From Jannaschia aquimarina (GTDB lineage Bacteria > Pseudomonadota > Alphaproteobacteria > Rhodobacterales > Rhodobacteraceae): a DNA stretch of 64,000 nt. The stretch is taken from positions 124,001 to 188,000 of the forward strand of contig NZ_JYFE01000017.1 in NCBI RefSeq assembly GCF_000877395.1, in the 5' to 3' direction. Positions 57,407 to 64,000 of the stretch are shown here, piece by piece; position 1 is the first letter of the stretch, and the number at the start of each line of letters is the position of its first letter. The translations under genes and the position numbers were made by a program. Below the pieces are notes generated by a model, which did no database searches, had not been told where the DNA came from, and saw only the letters and a list, made by a program, of their open reading frames with translations.

Positions 57407-58867
57407 TTACGGAAGATACTTCTGGACGAAGCGAACCGCCTTCTTGACGGTCTCGTTCTCGAAGAGCCGGGGCACGTAATACTGCCCGGCCGCCCGCTTT
57501 GATATCTCGCCCAGCGTCGGATAGGGCGCGACCATGGCGGCGACCTGGCTGATCTTCATCTTGTTCGCCAACACGAGCGCCCAGAGGCCGATCAGCTCCC
57601 CGGCCTGCGCCCCTGCGATCGAAACGCCGACCGGGCGGCCCTTGTAGACCATGACCTTGATGAGGCCTTCGGTCTTGCCTTCGGCGATGGCGCGGTCGTT
57701 CTCGTGATACGGAAAGCGGAGCACTTCCAGATGGATCCCATGCTCCTTCTTGGCCTGCGCCTCGGTCAGTCCGACCTGGGCGAGTTCCGGATCGGTATAA
57801 GTCGCCCACGGAATGTGATCGGTCCGCGCCTTCGCGGGCAGGCCGAAGAGGATCGGCCGGATGACCGTGGCGCCGTGATAGCCGGCGACATGGGTGAATT
57901 GCAGCCCGCCGGCGACGTCGCCGATCGCGTAGACCTTCTTGTTCGTGGTCCGCAGATCGGCACCGACCTCGATTGATCGGTCGTGTTTCACGCCCGCCGC
58001 ATCGAGGTTCAGCTTGTCGACGTTTGCTTTCCGCCCGACCGCCATCAGGAGATGCGTGCCCGTGAAGTCTCCCCTCGGCGTGTGGACCGTGATCGCACCG
58101 TCTCTGCCGGAGACCTTCTCGACCTGAGCCTCTTCAACGATCTCGACACCTTCGGCGCGCAAACGCTTGAGGACGACGTCCGCCATTTCCGGGTCGTCCT
58201 TGCCGAGCGCCTTTGCACCTTCGATCACCGTGACCTTGCAGCCAAGCCGCACATGCGCCTGCGCCATCTCCATTCCGATGGGGCCTCCACCGACCACGAT
58301 CAGGTGGTCCGGCTTTTCCATCAGGTCGAAGATGTCCTCGTTGGTATAGTGGCGCACGGCATCCAGCCCCGGTATCGGGGGCACGAAGGGCGAGGAACCG
58401 GTGGCGATCACGATGCGCCGCGCCTTGATCCGGTAGGGGCCGGCCTCGACGATGTCCTCGCCCGCAAAGCGGCCGAACTCGCGGATGACGCGGACGCCCA
58501 GCCCCTCGAAGCGCTCCTGGCTGTCGACAGGCGCGATCGTGGCGATCGTGTTGGCGACATGGCGCTTTGCGGCGGCGTAGTCGATCTCTGGCGCCACCGG
58601 CGTCACGCCGAACTCCGCCCCGGTAGTCATGGCATGGGCGTGCTTGCCGGCGGCGATCAGCGCCTTCGACGGGACGCAGCCGAAGTTGAGGCAGTCGCCG
58701 CCCATCTTGTGACCTTCGAGCAGGGTGACGTCCGCCCCCATCTGGCTGGCCCCGTAAGCGACCGACAGGCCGCCCGATCCCGCGCCGATGACCAGCACAT
58801 CGGTCTTGATGTCCTGCATCGATGCGTCCTCTGCGACGGTTGAGGTGGTCGTATCGAGCGCGTTCAT
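57407..58867 (-). CDS. FAD-dependent pyridine nucleotide-disulphide oxidoreductase (mercuric-reductase/Lpd-like)
   Basis: 486 residues. The FAD motif is VLVIGAGSGGLSVAYGASQMG (about 24-44). The redox disulphide is in GGDCLNFGCVPSKALIA (C-x4-C, about 57-62). NAD-binding: HLIVVGGGPIGMEMAQAHVRLG. The FAD end is VYAIGDVAGG, and the dimer domain ends KKAVRFVQKYL. It lacks the C-terminal Cys pair and the N-terminal metal domain of MerA. The usual HxxxxE of dihydrolipoamide dehydrogenase is not apparent at its end, where GAQAGELIGLWALVL and PYPTLGEI are seen instead; this fits a stand-alone group of unknown substrate. It overlaps the VTT gene by ATGA. Confidence 0.87.
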   Translation of the reverse strand: MNALDTTTSTVAEDASMQDIKTDVLVIGAGSGGLSVAYGASQMGADVTLLEGHKMGGDCLNFGCVPSKALIAAGKHAHAMTTGAEFGVTPVAPEIDYAAAKRHVANTIATIAPVDSQERFEGLGVRVIREFGRFAGEDIVEAGPYRIKARRIVIATGSSPFVPPIPGLDAVRHYTNEDIFDLMEKPDHLIVVGGGPIGMEMAQAHVRLGCKVTVIEGAKALGKDDPEMADVVLKRLRAEGVEIVEEAQVEKVSGRDGAITVHTPRGDFTGTHLLMAVGRKANVDKLNLDAAGVKHDRSIEVGADLRTTNKKVYAIGDVAGGLQFTHVAGYHGATVIRPILFGLPAKARTDHIPWATYTDPELAQVGLTEAQAKKEHGIHLEVLRFPYHENDRAIAEGKTEGLIKVMVYKGRPVGVSIAGAQAGELIGLWALVLANKMKISQVAAMVAPYPTLGEISKRAAGQYYVPRLFENETVKKAVRFVQKYLP

Positions 58868-59610
58868 TGCTTTGCCCCCCGGAGCTTCTTGACGAGGATC
58901 GGCAGCAGGGCCAGCGCCACGAGGCCGAGGATCGGGCCCAGGATGTGCGGCTCGAAGATGATGCCGAAGTTCGGTGTCTCGCCGCGGGCGAAGACCTCTC
59001 CCAGACCGGCTCCGACCCAGGTGTAGACCAAGCCGCCGGGCAGGATGCCGAAGAAGGTGGTGACGACGTATTTCGTCAGGCCGACGCCGACGAAGGCCGG
59101 GATCAGGTTGGCCACGAAGAAGGGCACGGCGGGCACCAGGCGCATGATGAAGAGGTAGGAGGTCTCGTCCTCGCGGATGCCGTCCTTGATCTTCTTCACG
59201 GTCCCTTCGGACGCGTCCATCCGCGCTGCGAGCCGGTCGCCCAGCCCGTATTTCGCGGCCAGGAAGATGATCGTCGCCCCCACGGTCGCGGCGCCCGCAT
59301 TGAAGAGGACGCCAGGGAACAGACCGAACAGGAACCCGCCGGTGAGTGTCGCGATCGCCGCGCCCGGAAGCGAGAAGGCCACGATCGCGATATAGGCCGC
59401 CACGAAGAGGAGAGCGGTCACGACGTAGTTCGCGTCGCGGTAGGCGATCAGCGCCTCGCGATTTTCGGCGAGCGTCTCGAAGGTGAGATAGTCGCGCAGG
59501 AGGAACGCCCCCGCCACGGCGACCGTGCCGATCACGGCAAGCGGGAGGTAGCGGGCGAGGCCCTTCCGTGTTTCGTGAGGCGATGTCTGGGGCATGGTTG
59601 TATCTTGCAT
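58864..59610 (-). CDS. VTT-domain (TVP38/TMEM64, DedA-like) membrane protein
   Basis: 248 residues, six or so hydrophobic segments. VTT signature: FSLPGAAIATLTGGFLFGLFPGVLFNAGAATVGATIIFLAAKY (about 75-120), and FIMRLVPAVPFFVANLIPAFVGVGLTKYV (about 158-187) with the conserved Arg-x-x-Pro. The ATG at 59610 follows GAGCTCC; a later ATG (59595) is possible. VTT proteins are thought to move lipids across membranes. It is first in a unit with the flavoprotein oxidoreductase, to which it is coupled by overlap. Confidence 0.85.
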   Translation of the reverse strand: MQDTTMPQTSPHETRKGLARYLPLAVIGTVAVAGAFLLRDYLTFETLAENREALIAYRDANYVVTALLFVAAYIAIVAFSLPGAAIATLTGGFLFGLFPGVLFNAGAATVGATIIFLAAKYGLGDRLAARMDASEGTVKKIKDGIREDETSYLFIMRLVPAVPFFVANLIPAFVGVGLTKYVVTTFFGILPGGLVYTWVGAGLGEVFARGETPNFGIIFEPHILGPILGLVALALLPILVKKLRGAKQ

Positions 59611-59790
59611 GGCTGGAGCTCTCTGGATTCGGGTGCGGGTTGCGTTGATCCCGACTTGCCCCGTGGCGTTGGGCCGAGATAGCCACCCTCTCGGACCCGT
59701 GAGAACACGTGACGGTTGAGTGCCGTTTTCGAGGTGATGTTACACCTTTCGCAACGGATGCGACGTAGATTTGTTGCAGAGCGGTTGCCG

Positions 59791-59819
59791 TTGACACGCG
59801 TCGATCCTCCGCCTAGGAG
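59791..59819 (+). promoter_or_regulatory. Sigma-70-type promoter for rpmH
   Basis: TTGACA (59791-59796), a 17-base spacer, then TAGGAG (59814-59819), 69 bases before the rpmH ATG. The -35 is exact; the -10 is a weak match. The stretch 59611-59790 has no gene and should also hold the divergent promoter of the VTT gene. Confidence 0.5.
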
Positions 59820-59887
59820 GCGGCTTCCCAGTTTTTGCGCGCGGCCCGCCCACGGGGCGCAGGACGCGTGAGGCCCGGAGAGATGAT

Positions 59888-60022
59888 ATGAAGCGCACGT
59901 TCCAGCCCTCGAACCTCGTCCGCAAGCGCCGGCACGGCTTCCGTGCGCGCATGGCGACGAAGGCCGGCCGCAAGATCCTGAACGCGCGCCGCGCGCGCGG
60001 CCGCAAGTCGCTGTCGGCCTGA
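59888..60022 (+). CDS. rpmH: Ribosomal protein L34
   Basis: 44 residues, [20 protein letters not shown] and so on, the universal L34 sequence with the closing ARGRKSLSA. The ATG at 59888 follows CGGAGAGAT. It is followed by rnpA as in most bacteria, with a hairpin between them. Confidence 0.98.
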
Positions 60023-60046
60023 TCCAAGCTTCGGACGAAGTATCGG

Positions 60047-60069
60047 CGCCGCAGGTCCCGCCTGCGGCG
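60047..60069 (+). terminator. Hairpin between rpmH and rnpA
   Basis: Perfect 9-base inverted repeat CGCCGCAGG / CCTGCGGCG with loop TCCCG, followed by TCTTT. It ends four bases before the likely rnpA start. It could be an attenuator that keeps rnpA below rpmH, and it could also mask the rnpA ribosome site. Confidence 0.6.
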
Positions 60070-60072
60070 TCT

Positions 60073-60402
60073 TTGCGCGTGTTGAAGCGTCGCGCGCAGT
60101 TCCTGAAGATGAACAGCGCGCTGCGTGTGCCCGCGGGCGCGTTCCTTCTGCAGGCACGCGACCGGGCGGACGGCGACCCGGCGATCGGGGTCGGGTTCAC
60201 CTGTTCGAAGAAGGTCGGGAATGCGGTCGCCCGCAATCGGGCCAAGCGGCGATTGCGCGAGGCGGCGCGGCTGGTCCTGCCCGCGCGTGGCCAGCCCGGC
60301 TGGGACTACGTTCTGATCGGCCGCAGGGATGCGACCGCCGCGCGGGAGTGGGAGGGCCTGCTGGACGATCTGCGACGCGCGCTCGACAAGGCCCATGGGT
60401 GA
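60073..60402 (+). CDS. rnpA: Ribonuclease P protein component
   Basis: 109 residues. The RnpA signature is seen in [32 protein letters not shown] (about 38-69), ending [12 protein letters not shown]. RNase P protein helps the RNA subunit trim tRNA 5' ends. The start is uncertain: TTG at 60073, GTG at 60079 or TTG at 60082, none with a clear ribosome site. The frame is also open back into rpmH, so a longer N terminus is possible. The yidD start overlaps its end. Confidence 0.92.
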   Translation: MRVLKRRAQFLKMNSALRVPAGAFLLQARDRADGDPAIGVGFTCSKKVGNAVARNRAKRRLREAARLVLPARGQPGWDYVLIGRRDATAAREWEGLLDDLRRALDKAHG

Positions 60403-60664
60403 TCTGCGCAATGACGCGCCCCATATCTCCGCGATGACCCCCTTCGCCCGCCTCCTCTCCCTGCCGGTGCACGCCTATCGTGCGGTCCTGTCACCCTGGG
60501 TCGGGCACAATTGCCGCTACCAGCCGACTTGCTCCGTCTACGCGCTGGAGGCGTTGGAACGTCACGGGGGCCTGCGCGGCGGGTGGCTGGCTCTTCGCCG
60601 GCTCGGGCGGTGCCATCCCTGGGGCGGGTCCGGCTACGACCCGGTTCCGGACCGGGAGCGGTGA
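60395..60664 (+). CDS. yidD: Membrane protein insertion efficiency factor YidD
   Basis: 89 residues from the ATG at 60395, which overlaps rnpA; an ATG at 60434 would give 76 residues. The body is the YidD pattern: [43 protein letters not shown], then [19 protein letters not shown] with three conserved Cys. The protein helps YidC insert membrane proteins. yidC, the usual next gene, is absent; the convergent trpA follows after 11 bases. Confidence 0.9.
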   Translation: MGDLRNDAPHISAMTPFARLLSLPVHAYRAVLSPWVGHNCRYQPTCSVYALEALERHGGLRGGWLALRRLGRCHPWGGSGYDPVPDRER

Positions 60665-60675
60665 CCGGGCGGGGT

Positions 60676-61467
60676 TCAGGCGGAATGCGCCCCGTCCGCG
60701 AGTGACCGGACATAGGCCAGCACGTCATCGACACTTTCGCCTTTGCCGATCCTCTCGACGATGGCGGAGCCGACGACGCATCCGTCAGCTACGGCAGAGA
60801 TATCGCGCGCCGCCTCCGGGGTCTTGATGCCGAAGCCCACGATAACCGGCAGATCGGTCGCCGATTTGATCCGCGCGACTTCCGGGGCGACCTTGGATGC
60901 ATCCGCCGCTCCGGCCCCCGTGATGCCCGTGATCGACACGTAATAGACGAACCCGGACGTGTTCTGCAGTACCTTCGGCAGGCGGGCATCGTCGGTCGTG
61001 GGCGTTGCAAGGCGGATGAAGTCGATCTCCGCCTCGAGGGCCGGAAGGCAGAGCTCCTCATCCTCTTCCGGCGGCAGGTCGACGACGATCAGGCCGTCCA
61101 CGCCCGCGTCCTTCGCCTGCTCCAGAAACGTCTCCACGCCGCGCGAGTAGATGGGGTTGTAATAACCCATCATGACGACCGGCGTCTCGTCGTCGCTCTT
61201 GCGGAGCGCGCGTACCGTGTCGAGCGTCCCGTCCAGCGTCATGCCGCCTTCGAGCGCGCGCTGACCGGCGAGCTGGATCGTCGGCCCATCCGCCATCGGG
61301 TCGGTGAAGGGCAGCCCGACCTCGATGATGTCGACACCCGCACCGGGGAGACCGCAGACCACCTGACGCGCGGTCTCCTCGTCCGGATCGCCCGCCATCA
61401 CGTAGGCGACGAACGCCTTTCTGTTCTCGGCCTTCAGCTTCTCGAAACGGGCGGCGATGCGGCTCAT
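60676..61467 (-). CDS. trpA: Tryptophan synthase alpha subunit
   Basis: 263 residues, a TIM barrel that splits indole-3-glycerol phosphate to indole. Catalytic Glu in [22 protein letters not shown] (about 47-50) and Asp in [13 protein letters not shown] (about 130). The phosphate site is [15 protein letters not shown] and [13 protein letters not shown]. The ATG at 61467 follows GGAAGAGGA. trpB is not adjacent. It is convergent with yidD. Confidence 0.96.
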   Translation of the reverse strand: MSRIAARFEKLKAENRKAFVAYVMAGDPDEETARQVVCGLPGAGVDIIEVGLPFTDPMADGPTIQLAGQRALEGGMTLDGTLDTVRALRKSDDETPVVMMGYYNPIYSRGVETFLEQAKDAGVDGLIVVDLPPEEDEELCLPALEAEIDFIRLATPTTDDARLPKVLQNTSGFVYYVSITGITGAGAADASKVAPEVARIKSATDLPVIVGFGIKTPEAARDISAVADGCVVGSAIVERIGKGESVDDVLAYVRSLADGAHSA

Positions 61468-61550
61468 GCGGTCCTCTTCCCTGCGTTTCCGCCGATTAGC
61501 CGGGCGGGCTGCGCGGCGCAACGTCTGGCAAATTCCGCGCGGACCCCCAT

Positions 61551-61748
61551 ATGCGCATCATGAACTACCTTCTTGCTCTCCTGCTGCCGCCGCTCTCCAT
61601 CTTGCTGGCCGGTCGACCCATCGTCGCGATCGTGTCTTTCCTGATCTGGGTGCCCGCGATCATCTTCTCGGGCGGCCTCGGACATCCGGCCTTCATCGTT
61701 CTGGCCTGGATCATCATCTTCGAGCGGAATCGCGATCGCGCCACCTGA
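61551..61748 (+). CDS. YqaE/Pmp3-family small membrane protein
   Basis: 65 residues with two hydrophobic segments: [17 protein letters not shown] (about 5-20) and [33 protein letters not shown] (about 23-57). The LALLLPP and LIWVPAIIF segments match the Pmp3/YqaE proteins, linked to membrane potential and stress. An ATG at 61560 is an alternative start. Divergent from trpA. Confidence 0.75.
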   Translation: MRIMNYLLALLLPPLSILLAGRPIVAIVSFLIWVPAIIFSGGLGHPAFIVLAWIIIFERNRDRAT

Positions 61749-61806
61749 CGTTGCATGCCGCCTCCGCGCGGCGTAAGGCGCGCGCGACGTCTGGACGGAG
61801 GTGGCC

Positions 61807-62904
61807 ATGGGCCTCGCAATCGGCATCGTGGGTCTTCCCAACGTGGGCAAATCCACGCTCTTCAACGCGCTGACGAAGACGGCCGCGGCTCAGGCGGCCA
61901 ACTTCCCATTCTGTACCATCGAGCCCAATGTCGGTGAGGTGTCCGTGCCCGATGCGCGTCTGCACACGCTGGCCGAGATGGCGCAGTCCAAGCAGACGAT
62001 CCCGGCGCGCATCACGTTCGTGGACATCGCGGGGCTGGTGAAGGGCGCCTCGAAAGGGGAGGGGCTGGGCAACCAGTTCTTGGCCAACATCCGAGAAACC
62101 GATGCGATCGCCCATGTCCTGCGCTGCTTCGAGGACGGCGACGTCACCCATGTCGACGGGCGGGTCGACCCGGTCGCCGACGCGGAAGTGATCGAGACGG
62201 AACTCATGATCGCCGACCTCGAGTCGATCGAGAAGCGTCTGGCCAATCTGGTGCGCAAGCTGCGCGGGGGCGACAAGGAGGCCATCGCGCAGGAGCGGCT
62301 TCTGAAGGCGGCGCAGGCCGCGCTCGAAGACGGCAAGCCCGCGCGGACTGTGGAGGTTGCGCCGGACGATCTGAAGGCTTGGAGTGGCCTGCAACTCCTG
62401 ACGCAGAAGCCGATTCTCTATGTCTGCAACGTCGATGAGGCGGCGGCCGCAACCGGGAACGCCCATTCGGAAGCGGTGGCGCGGATGGCAGCGGAGCAAG
62501 GCGCCGGAACCGTCGTCATCTCTGCCGCGATCGAGGAAGAGATCGCACAACTCTCAGACGAGGAAGCCGCGGAGTTCCTGTCCGATCTCGGCCTCGAAGA
62601 GCCGGGGCTCGATCGGCTCATCCGCGCCGGCTACGCGCTTCTGAAGCTGGAGACCTATTTCACCGTCGGTCCCAAGGAAGCGCGGGCCTGGACGATTCCC
62701 CGCGGCACGCTCGCGCCGCAAGCCGCGGGCGTCATCCATGGTGATTTCGAGCGCGGGTTCATCCGTGCCGAGACGATCGCCTACGATGATTTCGTGACCC
62801 TCGGGGGAGAGCAGAAGGCAAAGGAAGCCGGCAAGATGCGGGCGGAAGGCAAGGGCTATGTCGTCAGGGATGGCGACGTCCTGCATTTCCTGCACAGCGG
62901 CTGA
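61807..62904 (+). CDS. ychF: Ribosome-binding ATPase YchF/OLA1
   Basis: 365 residues. P-loop GLPNVGKSTLFNALT (about 9-23), switch motif NFPFCTIEPNVG, DIAGLVKGASKGEGLGNQFL, and the specificity motif, here NVDE, that fits ATP use. A coiled-coil insertion (about 130-180) and a C-terminal TGS domain, with LETYFTVGPKEARAWTI, GVIHGDFERGFIRAE and LHFLHSG, complete the family. ATG at 61807 is chosen over the GTG two codons upstream because it has the right distance from GGAGG. Confidence 0.95.
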   Translation: MGLAIGIVGLPNVGKSTLFNALTKTAAAQAANFPFCTIEPNVGEVSVPDARLHTLAEMAQSKQTIPARITFVDIAGLVKGASKGEGLGNQFLANIRETDAIAHVLRCFEDGDVTHVDGRVDPVADAEVIETELMIADLESIEKRLANLVRKLRGGDKEAIAQERLLKAAQAALEDGKPARTVEVAPDDLKAWSGLQLLTQKPILYVCNVDEAAAATGNAHSEAVARMAAEQGAGTVVISAAIEEEIAQLSDEEAAEFLSDLGLEEPGLDRLIRAGYALLKLETYFTVGPKEARAWTIPRGTLAPQAAGVIHGDFERGFIRAETIAYDDFVTLGGEQKAKEAGKMRAEGKGYVVRDGDVLHFLHSG

Positions 62905-62906
62905 GG

Positions 62907-62934
62907 GGGCGGCGCACCCCCTCGCGCGCCGCCC
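62907..62934 (+). terminator. Stem-loop after ychF
   Basis: Perfect 9-base inverted repeat GGGCGGCGC / GCGCCGCCC (62907-62915 and 62926-62934) with a 10-base loop, two bases after the ychF stop. No T tract. Probable 3' end of the ychF transcript. Confidence 0.5.
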
Positions 62935-63037
62935 ACACTGCGGCCTCACTGCATCGTGAAGGTGATTTGTCGCATCGCGGGTGTCGCGAAGCCGCGATCG
63001 AGGCGTTATTTACATGACAGATTTCCGGAGGACGACC

Positions 63038-63610
63038 ATGCAACGACGCCATTTCCTCACTGCCGGCCTTGCCGCCTCGACCATTTCATTGTTCCGCGCC
63101 GATGCCGCGTCCGCCCAATCGGCGAGGGGCCCGGCCTTCGATCCGGTTCTCGTCCCGACCCGGGCCGACATCGTTCCCGGTGAGATCCATGTGCTACCGG
63201 ATGCCTTCATGCTCTACTGGACGATGCCCGGTGGGCGGGCGATGCGGTACAGGATCGGAGTTGGCCGCCCCGGCCTCTACGAGTCAGGCGAGTTCTATGT
63301 CGGCGCGAAGAAGGAGTGGCCCTCCTGGACCCCCACCGCCTCGATGATCGAGCGAGAGCCAGAGAAGTACGAGCAATACAAGGACGGCGTCCCGGGCGGG
63401 CCTGAAAATCCCCTGGGCGCGCGTGCGCTCTACCTTTTCCAGCCGGGGCGCGGCGATACGTTCCTGCGGATCCACGGAACCAACGCGCCGGGAACGATCG
63501 GCAGCGCCGTGTCCAATGGCTGCGCGCGGCTGATCAACCCGGAGATCATCGATCTCTACAATCGGGTTCCGATGAAATCGCGCGTGCTGCTCTATCCGAA
63601 GGCCGCTTGA
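63038..63610 (+). CDS. Periplasmic L,D-transpeptidase (YkuD domain)
   Basis: 190 residues from the ATG at 63038, which has a GGAGG site at 63027-63031; earlier in-frame starts lack one. The N terminus QRRHFLTAGLAASTISLFRADAASAQS is a Tat-like signal, cut near residue 27. The catalytic block is IHGTNAPGTIGSAVSNGCARL (about 144-164), with the nucleophile Cys and His of the YkuD fold. The enzyme makes 3-3 cross-links in peptidoglycan or attaches proteins to it. The next gene starts inside its stop codon. Confidence 0.92.
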   Translation: MQRRHFLTAGLAASTISLFRADAASAQSARGPAFDPVLVPTRADIVPGEIHVLPDAFMLYWTMPGGRAMRYRIGVGRPGLYESGEFYVGAKKEWPSWTPTASMIEREPEKYEQYKDGVPGGPENPLGARALYLFQPGRGDTFLRIHGTNAPGTIGSAVSNGCARLINPEIIDLYNRVPMKSRVLLYPKAA

Positions 63611-64000
63611 GGGCGCTCGCCGCCCTGCTGATCGCGGCCGGGCCCGCATCCGCGGATTGCGGGCCCGAGGATGTCTTCATGTCCTGCACGGTCGCGGACG
63701 GTCGGGCGCTGTCGGTGCATTACGACGCATGCTCGGCCCGTTACAGCTTCGGGAAGATCGGCAAGCCGGAACTGACGCTTGACCGGCCGCTGACGGATCT
63801 TGGTTTCAAGCCGTGGCCCGGCATCGGTCGAGATATCTGGGAAGCGGCGATCTTTCTGACGGATGGCCACCGTTACGAAGTTTTTGCCGGCTTTCAGAGG
63901 CCTTTGGGTGACGAGGTCGTCGAGGTGGCCCCGCCGACATTCGGAGGGGTCGTGGTCTCGCGCGGCGGCGAGGACATCGCTCGGTTCGAGTGTCGCACGG
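63607..64000 (+). CDS. Exported protein of unknown function (cut off at window end)
   Basis: 131 codons visible; the frame is open at the right edge. The start is a TTG at 63607 overlapping the L,D-transpeptidase stop (TTGA). The signal peptide RALAALLIAAGPASA is followed by the mature start DCGPEDVFMSCTVADGRALSVHYDACSARYSFGKIG, with several cysteines. I recognise no domain. The coupling to the transpeptidase suggests a shared role in the cell envelope. Confidence 0.65.
   Translation, partial: MRALAALLIAAGPASADCGPEDVFMSCTVADGRALSVHYDACSARYSFGKIGKPELTLDRPLTDLGFKPWPGIGRDIWEAAIFLTDGHRYEVFAGFQRPLGDEVVEVAPPTFGGVVVSRGGEDIARFECRT

Noticed and set aside
57407-58867. Calling the flavoprotein mercuric reductase
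   Set aside because: No N-terminal metal-binding domain, no C-terminal Cys pair and no other mer genes.

Overview
The window is GC-rich, densely coded DNA with no insertion sequence, prophage, CRISPR array or rRNA. Gene content and order point to an alphaproteobacterium of the Rhodobacteraceae/Roseobacter type: paired tripartite tricarboxylate (TTT) and TRAP transporters, GntR/FCD regulators, a short HemP, a maltosyltransferase (GlgE) operon, and rpmH-rnpA-yidD. This is inference from protein families; no 16S gene is present.

Layout. (1) 1-1640: the 5' part of a BtuB-like TonB-dependent receptor on the minus strand, preceded by a clear cobalamin riboswitch. (2) 1944-5951: a PaoABC-like molybdenum hydroxylase operon whose FAD subunit has lost the [4Fe-4S] cysteines. 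(3) 10462-6103, minus strand: iron/energy-coupling genes hemP and fbpA/futA, then a secreted protein-exbB-exbD-exbD-tonB operon. (4) 13688-10711: a two-gene unit of a membrane-anchored protein and an SF2 helicase. (5) tRNA-Gly(UCC), a 56-residue membrane protein and an ABC exporter. (6) 16417-27744: a GntR regulator divergent from a ten-gene cluster holding two complete TTT transporters (tctBAC and tctCBA). Between them lie a TRAP-type binding protein without signal peptide, a zinc dehydrogenase, a DapA-family lyase/aldolase, a cupin and an exported double-ABM-domain protein. Its substrate is unknown and it is the best candidate here for an undescribed system. (7) 27982-33911: acyl-CoA synthetase, small membrane protein, cupin, topA. 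(8) 34095-40584: malonate utilisation (matR, TRAP matPQM, malonyl-CoA decarboxylase matA, malonyl-CoA synthetase matB) with a MatR-like operator. (9) 55714-40612, minus strand: a seven-gene, tightly overlapped glgE-treS/mak-glgB-glgX-treZ-malQ-treY operon. (10) 59610-55957: VTT-domain membrane protein, pyridine nucleotide-disulphide oxidoreductase and an orphan sensor kinase. (11) 59888 to the end: rpmH, rnpA, yidD, trpA, a Pmp3-like peptide, ychF, an L,D-transpeptidase and a truncated exported protein.

How the parts fit. The iron block could energise outer-membrane receptors such as the BtuB homologue. The malonate block is a self-contained path from periplasmic malonate to acetyl-CoA. In the trehalose/glucan operon, TreS and its fused maltokinase make maltose-1-phosphate, GlgE polymerises it, GlgB branches the product, GlgX debranches it, MalQ rearranges the released chains, and TreY/TreZ return them to trehalose. 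This forms a closed trehalose-glucan loop that needs no ADP-glucose genes in the window. Many genes share 4-base ATGA/GTGA overlaps, so translational coupling is the rule.
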